Assembly: GCA_012974475.1 (NCBI GenBank) | Contig: JAAXQD010000200.1 | Location: forward strand, 1 to 5,176 | Origin: Desulfobacterales bacterium | GTDB lineage: Bacteria > Desulfobacterota > Desulfobacteria > Desulfobacterales > UBA11574 | DNA length: 5,176 bases | Direction: 5' to 3' | Part shown: positions 1 through 5,176 of the stretch, in pieces | Layout: each line of letters starts with the position of its first letter | Numbering within the stretch: the stretch's first letter is position 1 | The notes under the pieces: generated by a model | Databases searched by the model: none | Told to the model about the DNA's origin: nothing | The model's input: only the letters and a program-made list of their open reading frames with translations | Program-made: the position numbers and the translations under genes

Positions 1-509
1 AGAGACGTATCTTTGAGGCTGATGATGAATTGGTTCCCGAGAGGCGGGATCATCCGTTTGAAAGCCTGGGGCCAGATGATGTATACCAGCGCCTGAAAAT
101 GGGTCAATCCGATGGAACGCCCCGCTTCCACCTGCCCTTTGTCGATGGACTGGATGGCTCCCCGGACGATCTCCGCAATGTAGGCTCCGGCATTAACCGC
201 AATTGCCGTCACGCCTGCAGCCAGGGGGGGAACCCGCATACCGAGGGCCAGCGGCAGCCCAAAGTAAAGGAACATAACTTGAACCATCAGCGGAGTTCCT
301 CTGACACTCTCGACATAAATTCCGGAGAGCTTGTTGATGAAAATATTCCTGGAGGTTTTCCCCAGGCCGGCTGCACTTCCCAGAAGGAACCCGAAGATCA
401 GTCCGAAAAAAGCGATCAGGATCGTTAGCTTGACGCCGGTCATCAGAACCGGGATCGATTCCCACATTACGCTGTATTTGAATTGAAAATTTCCGCCCAT
501 TGAATCCAT
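1..509 (-). CDS. glnP: Polar amino-acid (glutamine-type) ABC transporter permease, 3' end cut off by the window edge
   Basis: Inner-membrane subunit of a His/Glu/Gln/Arg-type ABC importer. It forms the channel that receives substrate from the periplasmic binding protein encoded just upstream (692-1432). The minus-strand frame is open from 509 to the window edge: 169 complete codons, with the C-terminus missing. Hydrophobic stretches lie at about residues 18-48, 73-90 and 95-118. The ABC-permease EAA loop, which docks on the ATPase, is clear at residues 128-160: EAGRSIGLTHFQALVYIIWP, then PP and GNQF. The motif GTPLMVQVMF at 71-80 is also typical of the family. A TGA stop lies seven codons before ATG 509, so the start is ATG 509 or ATG 500; both have only weak GGAT/GGATGG ribosome-binding sequences. 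Most family members are about 215-225 residues, so roughly 50 residues lie outside. Glutamine specificity is inferred from the neighbouring GlnH-like protein. Confidence 0.93.
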   Translation of the reverse strand, partial: MDSMGGNFQFKYSVMWESIPVLMTGVKLTILIAFFGLIFGFLLGSAAGLGKTSRNIFINKLSGIYVESVRGTPLMVQVMFLYFGLPLALGMRVPPLAAGVTAIAVNAGAYIAEIVRGAIQSIDKGQVEAGRSIGLTHFQALVYIIWPQAFKRMIPPLGNQFIISLKDTS

Positions 510-516
510 CCGATCG

Positions 517-538
517 ATCCGGCAAACTCATGCCGGAT
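517..538 (-). promoter_or_regulatory. Perfect 8-bp stem-loop directly upstream of glnP
   Basis: ATCCGGCA at 517-524 and TGCCGGAT at 531-538 are exact inverted repeats around a 6-base loop. In the minus-strand transcript the hairpin ends seven bases before the first glnP ATG, so it could limit ribosome access or protect a processed 3' segment of the operon mRNA. On the plus strand it is followed by TTTTGATTT and looks like a weak terminator, but no plus-strand gene ends here. The structure is seen; the function is inference. Confidence 0.45.
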
Positions 539-624
539 TTTGATTTAAGCGTTAAAATCGGTGTACACTCGGAAGAGAAAAAACGGGTCTTGCGACCCAC
601 TCACCGTTTCTTGCCGGTTGTTTA

Positions 625-673
625 GAAATTAAATACCCCCCTCTTCTGGATTCATACTTCAAAAGAGGGGGGG
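625..673 (-). terminator. Intrinsic terminator or attenuator between glnH and glnP
   Basis: Reading the minus strand, 19 bases after the glnH stop codon, CCCCCCTCTT (672-663) pairs exactly with AAGAGGGGGG (645-636). One G-U and two further pairs extend the stem to about 13 bp with an 11-base loop. The stem is followed by UAUUUAAUUUC, a U-rich but interrupted tail. This looks like a leaky rho-independent terminator. In transporter operons with the binding-protein gene first, such a structure commonly sets a high ratio of binding protein to permease; that role is inferred here. Confidence 0.62.
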
Positions 674-691
674 TTAAATGGCGATCAGTTT

Positions 692-1432
692 TTACTTGGG
701 TTCGGTTCCGAACCATTTCTTGTAAATTTTATTGTAGGTTCCGTCTTCCATAAACTTAAGAATGGTAATGGTGACTTTCTCTCGCAATTCGCTTCCCTGT
801 GGAAAGGCAATTCCGTAAGACTGCCCCTGGTACATAGGTCCCACCGTTTTTACCATGCCCTTGCCTTCGGTTTTGATATACCATTGAATAGCGGGTGAAT
901 CGAAAATGACCGCATCCGCACCGCCGGTTTGCAGCTCCATGTAGGCACCGACGATATTGGGGAAAAGCTTCACCTCTTTGGATTTGAACTTCTTGGCGAA
1001 GTCAGCGCTGGTGGTCCCCAACTTGGTGGCAACCACTTTATCGCCGAGGTCTTCAATACCACTGATTTTTTGTTCCTTGGATCTCACTATTAAAAACAGC
1101 CCGGCATCATAATACGGGTAGGCGAAATCGACGACTTCTTCCCGTTTCGATTTGACGGTCATCCCGGCGATGGCAGCGTCGATGTTTCCTGTCTGCAAGG
1201 CCGGAATCAAGCCGTTGAAATCCATCGGCTGAAGCTTATACGTCAGATTGAGATCCTTGGCGATGGCATCCCAGAAATCGATATCGAACCCGACATATTT
1301 CCCATCCTGTTTGAATTCAAAGGGCATAAAATTGGTATCACAGCCCACAACCAGGGTCTTTGTATGGCCCATTCCGGTAACCGTCATCAATATCAGTGCT
1401 GTAATGAAAAAAAATTTCGCTGTCTTCATCAT
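692..1432 (-). CDS. glnH: Periplasmic glutamine-type amino-acid-binding protein (GlnH-like), ABC transporter
   Basis: Solute-binding protein of bacterial family 3. It captures an amino acid, probably glutamine, in the periplasm and delivers it to the permease encoded downstream (509-1). The 246-residue length is normal. Residues 1 to about 24 form a signal peptide (MMKTAKFFF basic-hydrophobic start) with no lipobox cysteine, suggesting a soluble periplasmic protein. From memory of E. coli GlnH, many contacts align: D32 and F35 (D10, F13), F72 (F50), A89, G90 and T92 (A67, G68, T70), R97 (R75), K137 (K115) and D178 (D157). Two differ: T141 replaces G119 and F177 replaces H156. The C-terminus, IYKKWFGTEPK, matches E. 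coli GlnH. ATG 1432 and ATG 1429 are adjacent; an AGGAGG site (1438-1443) lies 5 and 8 bases upstream respectively, so either could be used. The gene probably leads a glnHP(Q) operon. Glutamine is the best guess; glutamate or another polar amino acid remains possible because of the two pocket changes. Confidence 0.95.
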   Translation of the reverse strand: MMKTAKFFFITALILMTVTGMGHTKTLVVGCDTNFMPFEFKQDGKYVGFDIDFWDAIAKDLNLTYKLQPMDFNGLIPALQTGNIDAAIAGMTVKSKREEVVDFAYPYYDAGLFLIVRSKEQKISGIEDLGDKVVATKLGTTSADFAKKFKSKEVKLFPNIVGAYMELQTGGADAVIFDSPAIQWYIKTEGKGMVKTVGPMYQGQSYGIAFPQGSELREKVTITILKFMEDGTYNKIYKKWFGTEPK

Positions 1433-1741
1433 TCTTGCCTCCTTTTAGGTGTGTCAAGTTTACAATCCGCCCGCTCAGCCTCGATGGTCCTTGTCGTAAA
1501 AAAAGAAATGCCGCTGCACGATCTCCCCGGAGAAACTTACCAACCCGGAGGGTTTGTGAACAACCTTATTAGCAAACAATCACTTTTAGAGTGCAATTAA
1601 GGCGAATAATTTAAAATTGTGGAGAAACCACTATCATTTAAGTAATTGAAATCGGAATTGTTTGTCAACAGCCATATTTTTTGCAGGGTTTCAACTTTTT
1701 AAAAACTTGAGCAGTCCCCTTTCATTGGAGATTATCGCACC
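1433..1741. other. Intergenic region between the AOR gene and glnH; glnH leader, no gene seen
   Basis: No reading frame here looks like a real protein. The region must hold the end of the AOR transcript and the glnH promoter and leader. A perfect minus-strand -35 hexamer TTGACA lies at 1668-1663, but no good -10 follows at 16-18 bases, so it is not called as a promoter. Short dyads are visible: a 20-base dyad with one mismatched pair and no loop (1691-1710), GTGG-AGAAA-CCAC (1619-1631), AACCC-GGA-GGGTT (1542-1554) and TCTCC-CC-GGAGA (1522-1533). The last two would lie close together in the glnH 5' leader. GGAGAAAC occurs twice (1529-1536, 1621-1628). None matches a riboswitch or operator that I recognise, and no clear rho-independent terminator for the AOR gene is present. 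Confidence 0.5.
1438..1444 (-). promoter_or_regulatory. Strong ribosome-binding site of glnH
   Basis: On the minus strand the sequence AAAAGGAGG precedes the tandem start ATGATG. The AGGAGG core ends 5 bases before the first ATG and 8 bases before the second, so the spacing favours the second ATG slightly. It is much stronger than anything before glnP, consistent with high production of the binding protein. Confidence 0.8.
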
Positions 1742-3682
1742 CTATTTGTTTCCCCCTTCAATCAAGCCAATTTTTTCTAGATCTTGCACAAGGTCCGACA
1801 TACCGAGTCTCTCTAACGTTTCAGCCTTTTGCAGACCTGTCTCGGCATCCCAGCCTCGCAGTTCATAAAATTCCGTTCGCATCTCTTCGAATACCTTCCG
1901 GTCCAGGGTTTGGCCTTTTCTGCTGATCACTTCCTCACCCGGTCCGGGAACAATCACATCCGGATTCATAAAAACCGTTTCAACCGGATCCGAATAATTG
2001 AATTCTTCGAGGACATCATCCTGTTTGGGATGCCGGCCTTCTCTCAAAAGAATCCCCCGCTGCAGATTGAATATTCGTTCACCATATCGATTCAGCCCGG
2101 TTTCATCCGTCTCAACGCCGGTGACAGCCGAAAACATTCGACGTTCCAGATCTGAATCTCCTACGCGATCCGGCGTATTCCAGGAAACCATCATCGGCCA
2201 ACAGGAATCGCACAGCAGGAGACTGTCTTTAACGTAGGTACGATCCATTATTTTAACCGCTGCCATGGCTTTTCCTTCATGTGTATTTAAATCCCACGCC
2301 TTCTCATGGCCCCAGAATTTTGAAGCAGCAGCCCGAAAAACCTCGGATGTTACCGGTGAAGATTTGGGGTCGGACCGATTCATGACCCACAATCCGGTTA
2401 TCCAGCTTATTTCGTGAAGCATCGCTATCGGCTGTCTGGGTTCAAATGCGTACAACAAACCATTCATCAGATATTCCCGGGCAGAATATGTGGCGCCGTC
2501 CCCCACGCCGGACACCTCATTTGAAAAATGAGCCTTGGCTTCATCGCCGAGCTTTTCCCCGGCCCGAAGAAGGCCTTCGGCCAGAATATCTCCGAATCCT
2601 TCTCGACGCGCGATCATATTGGCGAAGGTTTCAAAAAATTCATGGGTACCCAGTTTTGAAATATCGAGCCCGGTCTCTTTTTCTGTAAGGTATCCCGACT
2701 GATAACACGCATCCACCCATTGAACGATATTCTGCATTTCCATGGTACAGATGGACAGGTCATTACATATGCCGGTGGCATCCACAGCGGTCTCCGTCGA
2801 CTCTCCCGGACGTCTAAAAACCCAAGGCAAATAAACGAACATGGATTGGCATTTTCTAACAACATTTTTCCCGGATGCCGTTCGATAAGAATTTCTATAT
2901 TTACAATCAAGTCCGCATTGATAACAGGACGATTTTCCGGTTCGACGAACTTGTTCTTCAGGAAACGGGATTGACATCGGGTCACGCTTGTTCAAATGGA
3001 CAGCCAGGTGATTGAGCGCCTTTAATTCTTCGGGCTTGGCCGCCAACGGACGTCCCGTACCCAATACCGCAACGGCCTTAAGGTTTTTTGATCCCATTAC
3101 CCCACCGAAGCCACCGGTGGCGCTCCCTTCATTATCTGTCATCAGGTTGGCGTTCCGGCACATATTTTCACCGGCGACCCCCGTGGTTACAAATCGAACA
3201 TTTTTCCCATGGGTCTGTTTTAAGATATCCCGAACATCATAAATACCCTTTCCCCAAAGCAAAGACGCATCTAAAATTTGGGTTTTCCCATCATGGATCC
3301 AGATATAAACCGGCTTTTCAGATCGTCCTGAGATGACAATACCGTCGTAGCCGGCTCTTTTTAAGTAGGGGCCGAAAAATCCGCCAAGATTCCCGTAACA
3401 GAACCCTTCGGGCATCCGCATGGGAGACTTCCCCACCACCTCAAACCGGGAAGCACCCTGTACACCGGTAGCACCCAGAGGACCTGTCATTAGAATCAAG
3501 CGATTTTCCGGATCAAATGCACCCACCTCAGGGCCGACTTCCTCCCAATAAATCCGAGTGGCAATTCCGCGTCCGCCAAGAAAACGGTCTGCATAGTCCA
3601 TGGTCTTCAGTTCGCTGATTCGCATATCAGAAAGGTCTACTTTAAGTATTTTTCCACACCATCCATACATGTTTGCGGTCAT
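1742..3682 (-). CDS. Aldehyde:ferredoxin oxidoreductase (AOR) family tungsten-bis-pterin enzyme
   Basis: Cytoplasmic oxidoreductase of the AOR family. Members carry a tungsten (or molybdenum) bis-pyranopterin and one [4Fe-4S] cluster, and usually oxidise aldehydes to acids with ferredoxin. The N-terminal pterin domain spans roughly residues 6-208: GGRGIATRI at 36-44, SRFEVVGKSP at 78-87, GNLGGFFGPYLKRAGYDGI at 97-115, GFGGVMGSKNLKAVAV at 191-206. The C-terminal domain covers roughly 215-620. Cluster ligands are the CxxCxxxC at C253, C256 and C260, plus C491. The two pterin-contact motifs, DxxGL(C/D) in Pyrococcus AOR, read NDLSIC (307-312) and DSLLLC (486-491), both lacking the glycine. At 646 residues it is about 40 longer than Pyrococcus AOR. 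ATG 3682 has AGGAGG five bases upstream. No ferredoxin, MoaD-like or electron-transfer partner gene is seen nearby. The family is certain; the substrate is unknown, and related members (for example BamB of class II benzoyl-CoA reductase) do other chemistry. Confidence 0.95.
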   Translation of the reverse strand: MTANMYGWCGKILKVDLSDMRISELKTMDYADRFLGGRGIATRIYWEEVGPEVGAFDPENRLILMTGPLGATGVQGASRFEVVGKSPMRMPEGFCYGNLGGFFGPYLKRAGYDGIVISGRSEKPVYIWIHDGKTQILDASLLWGKGIYDVRDILKQTHGKNVRFVTTGVAGENMCRNANLMTDNEGSATGGFGGVMGSKNLKAVAVLGTGRPLAAKPEELKALNHLAVHLNKRDPMSIPFPEEQVRRTGKSSCYQCGLDCKYRNSYRTASGKNVVRKCQSMFVYLPWVFRRPGESTETAVDATGICNDLSICTMEMQNIVQWVDACYQSGYLTEKETGLDISKLGTHEFFETFANMIARREGFGDILAEGLLRAGEKLGDEAKAHFSNEVSGVGDGATYSAREYLMNGLLYAFEPRQPIAMLHEISWITGLWVMNRSDPKSSPVTSEVFRAAASKFWGHEKAWDLNTHEGKAMAAVKIMDRTYVKDSLLLCDSCWPMMVSWNTPDRVGDSDLERRMFSAVTGVETDETGLNRYGERIFNLQRGILLREGRHPKQDDVLEEFNYSDPVETVFMNPDVIVPGPGEEVISRKGQTLDRKVFEEMRTEFYELRGWDAETGLQKAETLERLGMSDLVQDLEKIGLIEGGNK

Positions 3683-3687
3683 TGTTT

Positions 3688-3694
3688 CCTCCTC
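3688..3694 (-). promoter_or_regulatory. Ribosome-binding site of the AOR gene
   Basis: GAGGAGG on the minus strand ends five bases before ATG 3682. This fixes the start there rather than at the internal methionine, codon 5, which lacks such a site at suitable spacing. Confidence 0.8.
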
Positions 3695-3728
3695 ATTGCT
3701 TGATCACACACAATACCAGACCCCTTTT

Positions 3729-3758
3729 ATTGTACCCTGGGTTGTGCTAAAATGTATT
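3729..3758 (-). promoter_or_regulatory. Weak candidate promoter for the AOR gene
   Basis: On the minus strand TACAAT (3734-3729) matches the -10 consensus at five of six positions and would give a leader of about 40 bases. The best -35 is AATACA (3758-3753) at 18-base spacing, only three of six matches. A short palindrome, ACCCTGGGT (3734-3742 on the plus strand), abuts the -10 and could be an operator. The insertion sequence begins only 12 bases further upstream, so any more distant control element has been displaced. Confidence 0.3.
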
Positions 3759-3770
3759 ACCTAAGTTAAG

Positions 3771-3792
3771 TCACTAGTGTCCGGTTAAGAAT
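3771..3792 (+). repeat. Left terminal inverted repeat (IRL)
   Basis: It begins TCACTAGTGTCCGGTTAAGA and pairs with the reverse complement of 5082-5103, with one difference at position 6 (A here, G at the right end). That difference makes CACTAGTG (3772-3779) a perfect palindrome at this end. Bases outside 3771 no longer match, so the tip is here or one base inward. Confidence 0.9.
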
Positions 3793-3856
3793 GTTGGGAA
3801 ACGTTAAAGATCTTTGAAATAATAACAAATATCGTCAATTTTGCATGGGTAACCTT

Positions 3857-3885
3857 TTGAATTTGCCAAAATTGTTCTATATATC
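3857..3885 (+). promoter_or_regulatory. Candidate transposase promoter
   Basis: TTGAAT (3857-3862, four of six matches to the -35 consensus) is 17 bases from TATATC (3880-3885, four of six matches to the -10). Transcription would begin near 3892, about 28 bases before the transposase ATG. The sites are modest, as expected for a transposase promoter kept weak. The assignment is by eye. Confidence 0.4.
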
Positions 3886-3912
3886 CCTTCACCGCACATA
3901 TTAACGAAGGGA
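3884..3912 (+). promoter_or_regulatory. Hairpin covering the transposase ribosome-binding site
   Basis: TCCCTTC (3884-3890) pairs perfectly with GAAGGGA (3906-3912) across a 15-base loop. The right arm contains most of the Shine-Dalgarno sequence AAGGGAG (3907-3913), six bases before ATG 3920. The left arm overlaps the predicted -10 box and lies before the predicted start of transcription. Only transcripts entering from outside the element would therefore contain both arms and hide the ribosome-binding site. IS10 and IS50 protect themselves from read-through by the same logic. The pairing is seen; the role is inferred. Confidence 0.5.
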
Positions 3913-3919
3913 GACGGCG

Positions 3920-5089
3920 ATGCATCAAGGACGAATTGTTTTTTCTCAGCTGTTAGATTTTCTACCCAAAAAGAGTTTTCACACATGCGTTAAACGATAT
4001 AAAGGCAATTACCGGATTCGTTCTTTTACATGCTATGAACAGTTTCTATGCATGGCGTTCGCTCAACTAACCTATCGTGAGAGCCTCCGCGATACGGTGC
4101 TATGTTTACGCGCCATGCACGGCAAGCTTCACCACGTTGGCATTCAGACCGAAATTGCAAAAAGTACACTTGCTGATGCAAATGAAAAGCGTGATTGGCG
4201 TATTTACTGTGACTTTGCACAAGTACTGATCGGTCAAGCCCGAAAGCTTTATGCTGATGATGACTTTGGTCTCCAACTTGATGAAACGGTTTACGCATTG
4301 GATGCATCCACAATCGATCTGTGCCGTTCTGTTTTTCCATGGGCGCGGTTCCGATCAACGAAAAGCGGAATAAAGATCCATACTCTGCTTGATCTGAGAG
4401 GTAATATTCCTTCGTTTATTTCGATAACCGATGCCAAGGTCCATGATGTCAACATTCTTGATGAACTGTTTCCAGAGCCCGGTTCAATTTATATTATGGA
4501 TCGCGCCTATCTTGATTTTGAAAGACTGTATAAACTGCACAGTGGTTTAGCATTTTTCATCTTGAGAGCCAAAGTTAATACGAAACTGCGCAGACTTTAC
4601 TCCGCTCCAGTTGATAAGTCTACGGGCATCATTTGTGACCAGATCGTACGTCCGGTCATAACAAAATCAGCAAATGCCTATCCGGAAAAACTCAGGCGAA
4701 TAAAGTACTATGACAAAGAACTCAAAAAACGTTTAACTTTTTTAACCAACAATTTTTCAATAGATGCTCGAACCATAGCAGATTTGTACAAGTACCGATG
4801 GCAGGTGGAGCTGTTCTTTAAATGGATCAAACAACACCTACGGATAAAGAAATTTTTTGGTATTTCTGAAACCGCCGTCAAAACTCAGATCTGGATTGCT
4901 ATCTCCGTATATGTGTTGGTTGCCATCATGAAGAAGCGCTTGAAGCTTGAACAGAGCCTCTACACAATTTTACAGATTTTAAGTATTACTCTTTTTGAGA
5001 AAACCCTTATTTCATGGGCATTCACAGATAACTATTACAAAAACAAAATTACTACCGGTCATATCCAGTTGAATTTATTTGATTCTTAA
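3920..5089 (+). CDS. IS4-family DDE transposase
   Basis: Catalyses cut-and-paste movement of the surrounding element by binding its terminal repeats. The protein has 389 residues and appears intact. Residues 1 to about 90 match the DUF4372-type N-terminus found in many IS4-family transposases (FSQLLDFLP, VKRYKGNYRIRSFTCYEQF, AFAQLTYRESLRD, KSTLADANEKRDW), probably the DNA-binding part. The RNase H-like catalytic domain follows: D128 in YALDAST, D194 in YIMDRAY and E297 in YRWQVELFF. The IS4 signature Y-x2-R-x3-E-x6-K is perfect at Y290, R293, E297 and K304. ATG 3920 follows AAGGGAG by six bases, and this site can be buried in a hairpin (3884-3912). The TAA stop lies inside the right terminal repeat, so the gene ends essentially at the element's edge. 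All catalytic residues are present, so the protein could be active. Confidence 0.96.
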   Translation: MHQGRIVFSQLLDFLPKKSFHTCVKRYKGNYRIRSFTCYEQFLCMAFAQLTYRESLRDTVLCLRAMHGKLHHVGIQTEIAKSTLADANEKRDWRIYCDFAQVLIGQARKLYADDDFGLQLDETVYALDASTIDLCRSVFPWARFRSTKSGIKIHTLLDLRGNIPSFISITDAKVHDVNILDELFPEPGSIYIMDRAYLDFERLYKLHSGLAFFILRAKVNTKLRRLYSAPVDKSTGIICDQIVRPVITKSANAYPEKLRRIKYYDKELKKRLTFLTNNFSIDARTIADLYKYRWQVELFFKWIKQHLRIKKFFGISETAVKTQIWIAISVYVLVAIMKKRLKLEQSLYTILQILSITLFEKTLISWAFTDNYYKNKITTGHIQLNLFDS

Positions 5090-5103
5090 CCGGACACCAG
5101 TGA
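5082..5103 (-). repeat. Right terminal inverted repeat (IRR)
   Basis: Read on the minus strand it begins TCACTGGTGTCCGGTTAAGA and matches the left repeat at 21 of 22 positions. The transposase stop codon (5087-5089) lies within it. Confidence 0.9.
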
Positions 5104-5176
5104 AAATTTATAACTTTTATCTGCCAAAGAGCGTTTGTGAAGAAATCGGACACCTTGAGTACAAGGCTATTTTACA
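5104..5176. other. Flanking DNA right of the insertion sequence, content unknown
   Basis: Only 73 bases are available. A plus-strand frame entering from the element is open to the window edge and, from GTG 5100, reads VKIYNFYLPKSVCEEIGHLE and onward, so it could be part of a coding region. Its only in-window starts are ATT 5073, which lies before the repeat, and GTG 5100, inside the right terminal repeat. A minus-strand frame is also open, so coding is unproven. A small dyad, CCTTG-AGTA-CAAGG, lies at 5153-5166. I recognise no product. Confidence 0.3.

Larger units (their letters stand above)
3771..5103 (+). mobile_element. Complete IS4-family insertion sequence, 1333 bp
   Basis: A single intact transposase gene (3920-5089) is framed by 22-bp terminal inverted repeats that match at 21 positions, which defines both ends. 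The element is visibly more AT-rich than the neighbouring operons. It lies 88 bp upstream of the AOR start and is transcribed divergently from it. IS4-family elements normally make a target duplication of around ten bases. The flanks here (left ...CTAAGTTAAG, right AAAATTTATAAC...) do not match, so this copy is old, has taken part in a rearrangement, or the exact tips differ by a base or two. The intact frame argues against strong decay. I do not recognise it as a named IS. Confidence 0.93.

Noticed and set aside
30..428. Plus-strand frame of 132 codons at the window start
   Set aside because: It lies antisense to glnP and its product is a polar sequence with no recognisable motif.
193..600. 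Minus-strand frame of 135 codons overlapping the permease gene
   Set aside because: It is a shadow of glnP in another frame. Its translation has no membrane character, while the true frame gives a textbook ABC permease.
1516..1532. Sigma-54 promoter upstream of glnH (GG and GC spaced by 10 bases)
   Set aside because: Apart from the GG and GC pairs, the bases do not fit the -24/-12 consensus.
1364..1600. Plus-strand frame spanning the glnH start and its leader
   Set aside because: It is antisense to the glnH signal-peptide region, has no ribosome-binding site and shows no family resemblance.
1639..1668. Minus-strand promoter built on a perfect TTGACA (1668-1663)
   Set aside because: At 16, 17 or 18-base spacing the -10 candidates (ATTACT, TTACTT, TACTTA) match only two or three consensus positions, so the call is not supported.
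1691..1710. 20-base dyad after the AOR stop as a rho-independent terminator
   Set aside because: It is AT-rich with no loop and no following U tract on the coding strand. It may be a dyad but not a clear terminator.
2614..2985. Second minus-strand frame of 123 codons inside the AOR gene
   Set aside because: It runs through conserved AOR coding sequence in another frame, so it is a shadow.
3804..3986. Minus-strand 60-codon frame at the left of the insertion sequence
   Set aside because: It is antisense to the transposase promoter and N-terminus, and no second gene is expected in this IS type.
4026..4358. Minus-strand 110-codon frame inside the transposase gene
   Set aside because: It is antisense to conserved transposase domains and has no recognisable product.
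1..5176. CRISPR array, tRNA, toxin-antitoxin, retron or other defence system
   Set aside because: No regularly spaced repeats, tRNA-like fold, small paired genes or defence-associated domains are visible on either strand.

Overview
The window reads as a piece of chromosome from an anaerobic bacterium, most likely a Desulfobacterota (deltaproteobacterial, sulfate-reducer-like) lineage. This is inference from gene content: a tungsten-type aldehyde:ferredoxin oxidoreductase (AOR) family enzyme next to a polar amino-acid ABC transporter and an IS4-family insertion sequence. No rRNA or other phylogenetic marker is present, so the assignment is tentative.

Positions 1-1741 (minus strand) hold the start of a glutamine-type ABC importer operon. 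glnH (692-1432) encodes a periplasmic solute-binding protein strikingly like enterobacterial GlnH. It is followed by a membrane permease gene, glnP (509 down to the window edge), whose last part lies outside the window. A GC-rich hairpin with a U-rich tail (625-673) just after glnH probably lowers transcription into the permease gene, so that binding protein is made in excess. A second, perfect hairpin (517-538) sits directly before the permease start. An ATPase gene (glnQ) would be expected beyond the left edge but cannot be seen. The 309-base gap 1433-1741 contains the glnH leader and several short dyads but no convincing gene.

Positions 1742-3682 (minus strand) encode a complete 646-residue AOR-family oxidoreductase with the expected four cysteine ligands for a [4Fe-4S] cluster, but with altered pterin-contact motifs. 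Its substrate is not predictable from this window. It reads in the same direction as glnH but is separated by about 300 bases, so the two are probably independent units.

Positions 3771-5103 (plus strand) are a complete insertion sequence of 1333 bp with 22-bp imperfect terminal inverted repeats and one intact DDE transposase gene of the IS4 family. It sits 88 bp upstream of the AOR gene and reads away from it. No target-site duplication is visible. A hairpin that would hide the transposase ribosome-binding site only in transcripts entering from outside is the most interesting small structure seen. The last 73 bases (5104-5176) are flanking DNA of unknown content.

The genes do not form one obvious pathway. 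I see no evidence of a new defence, CRISPR, retron or similar system here.
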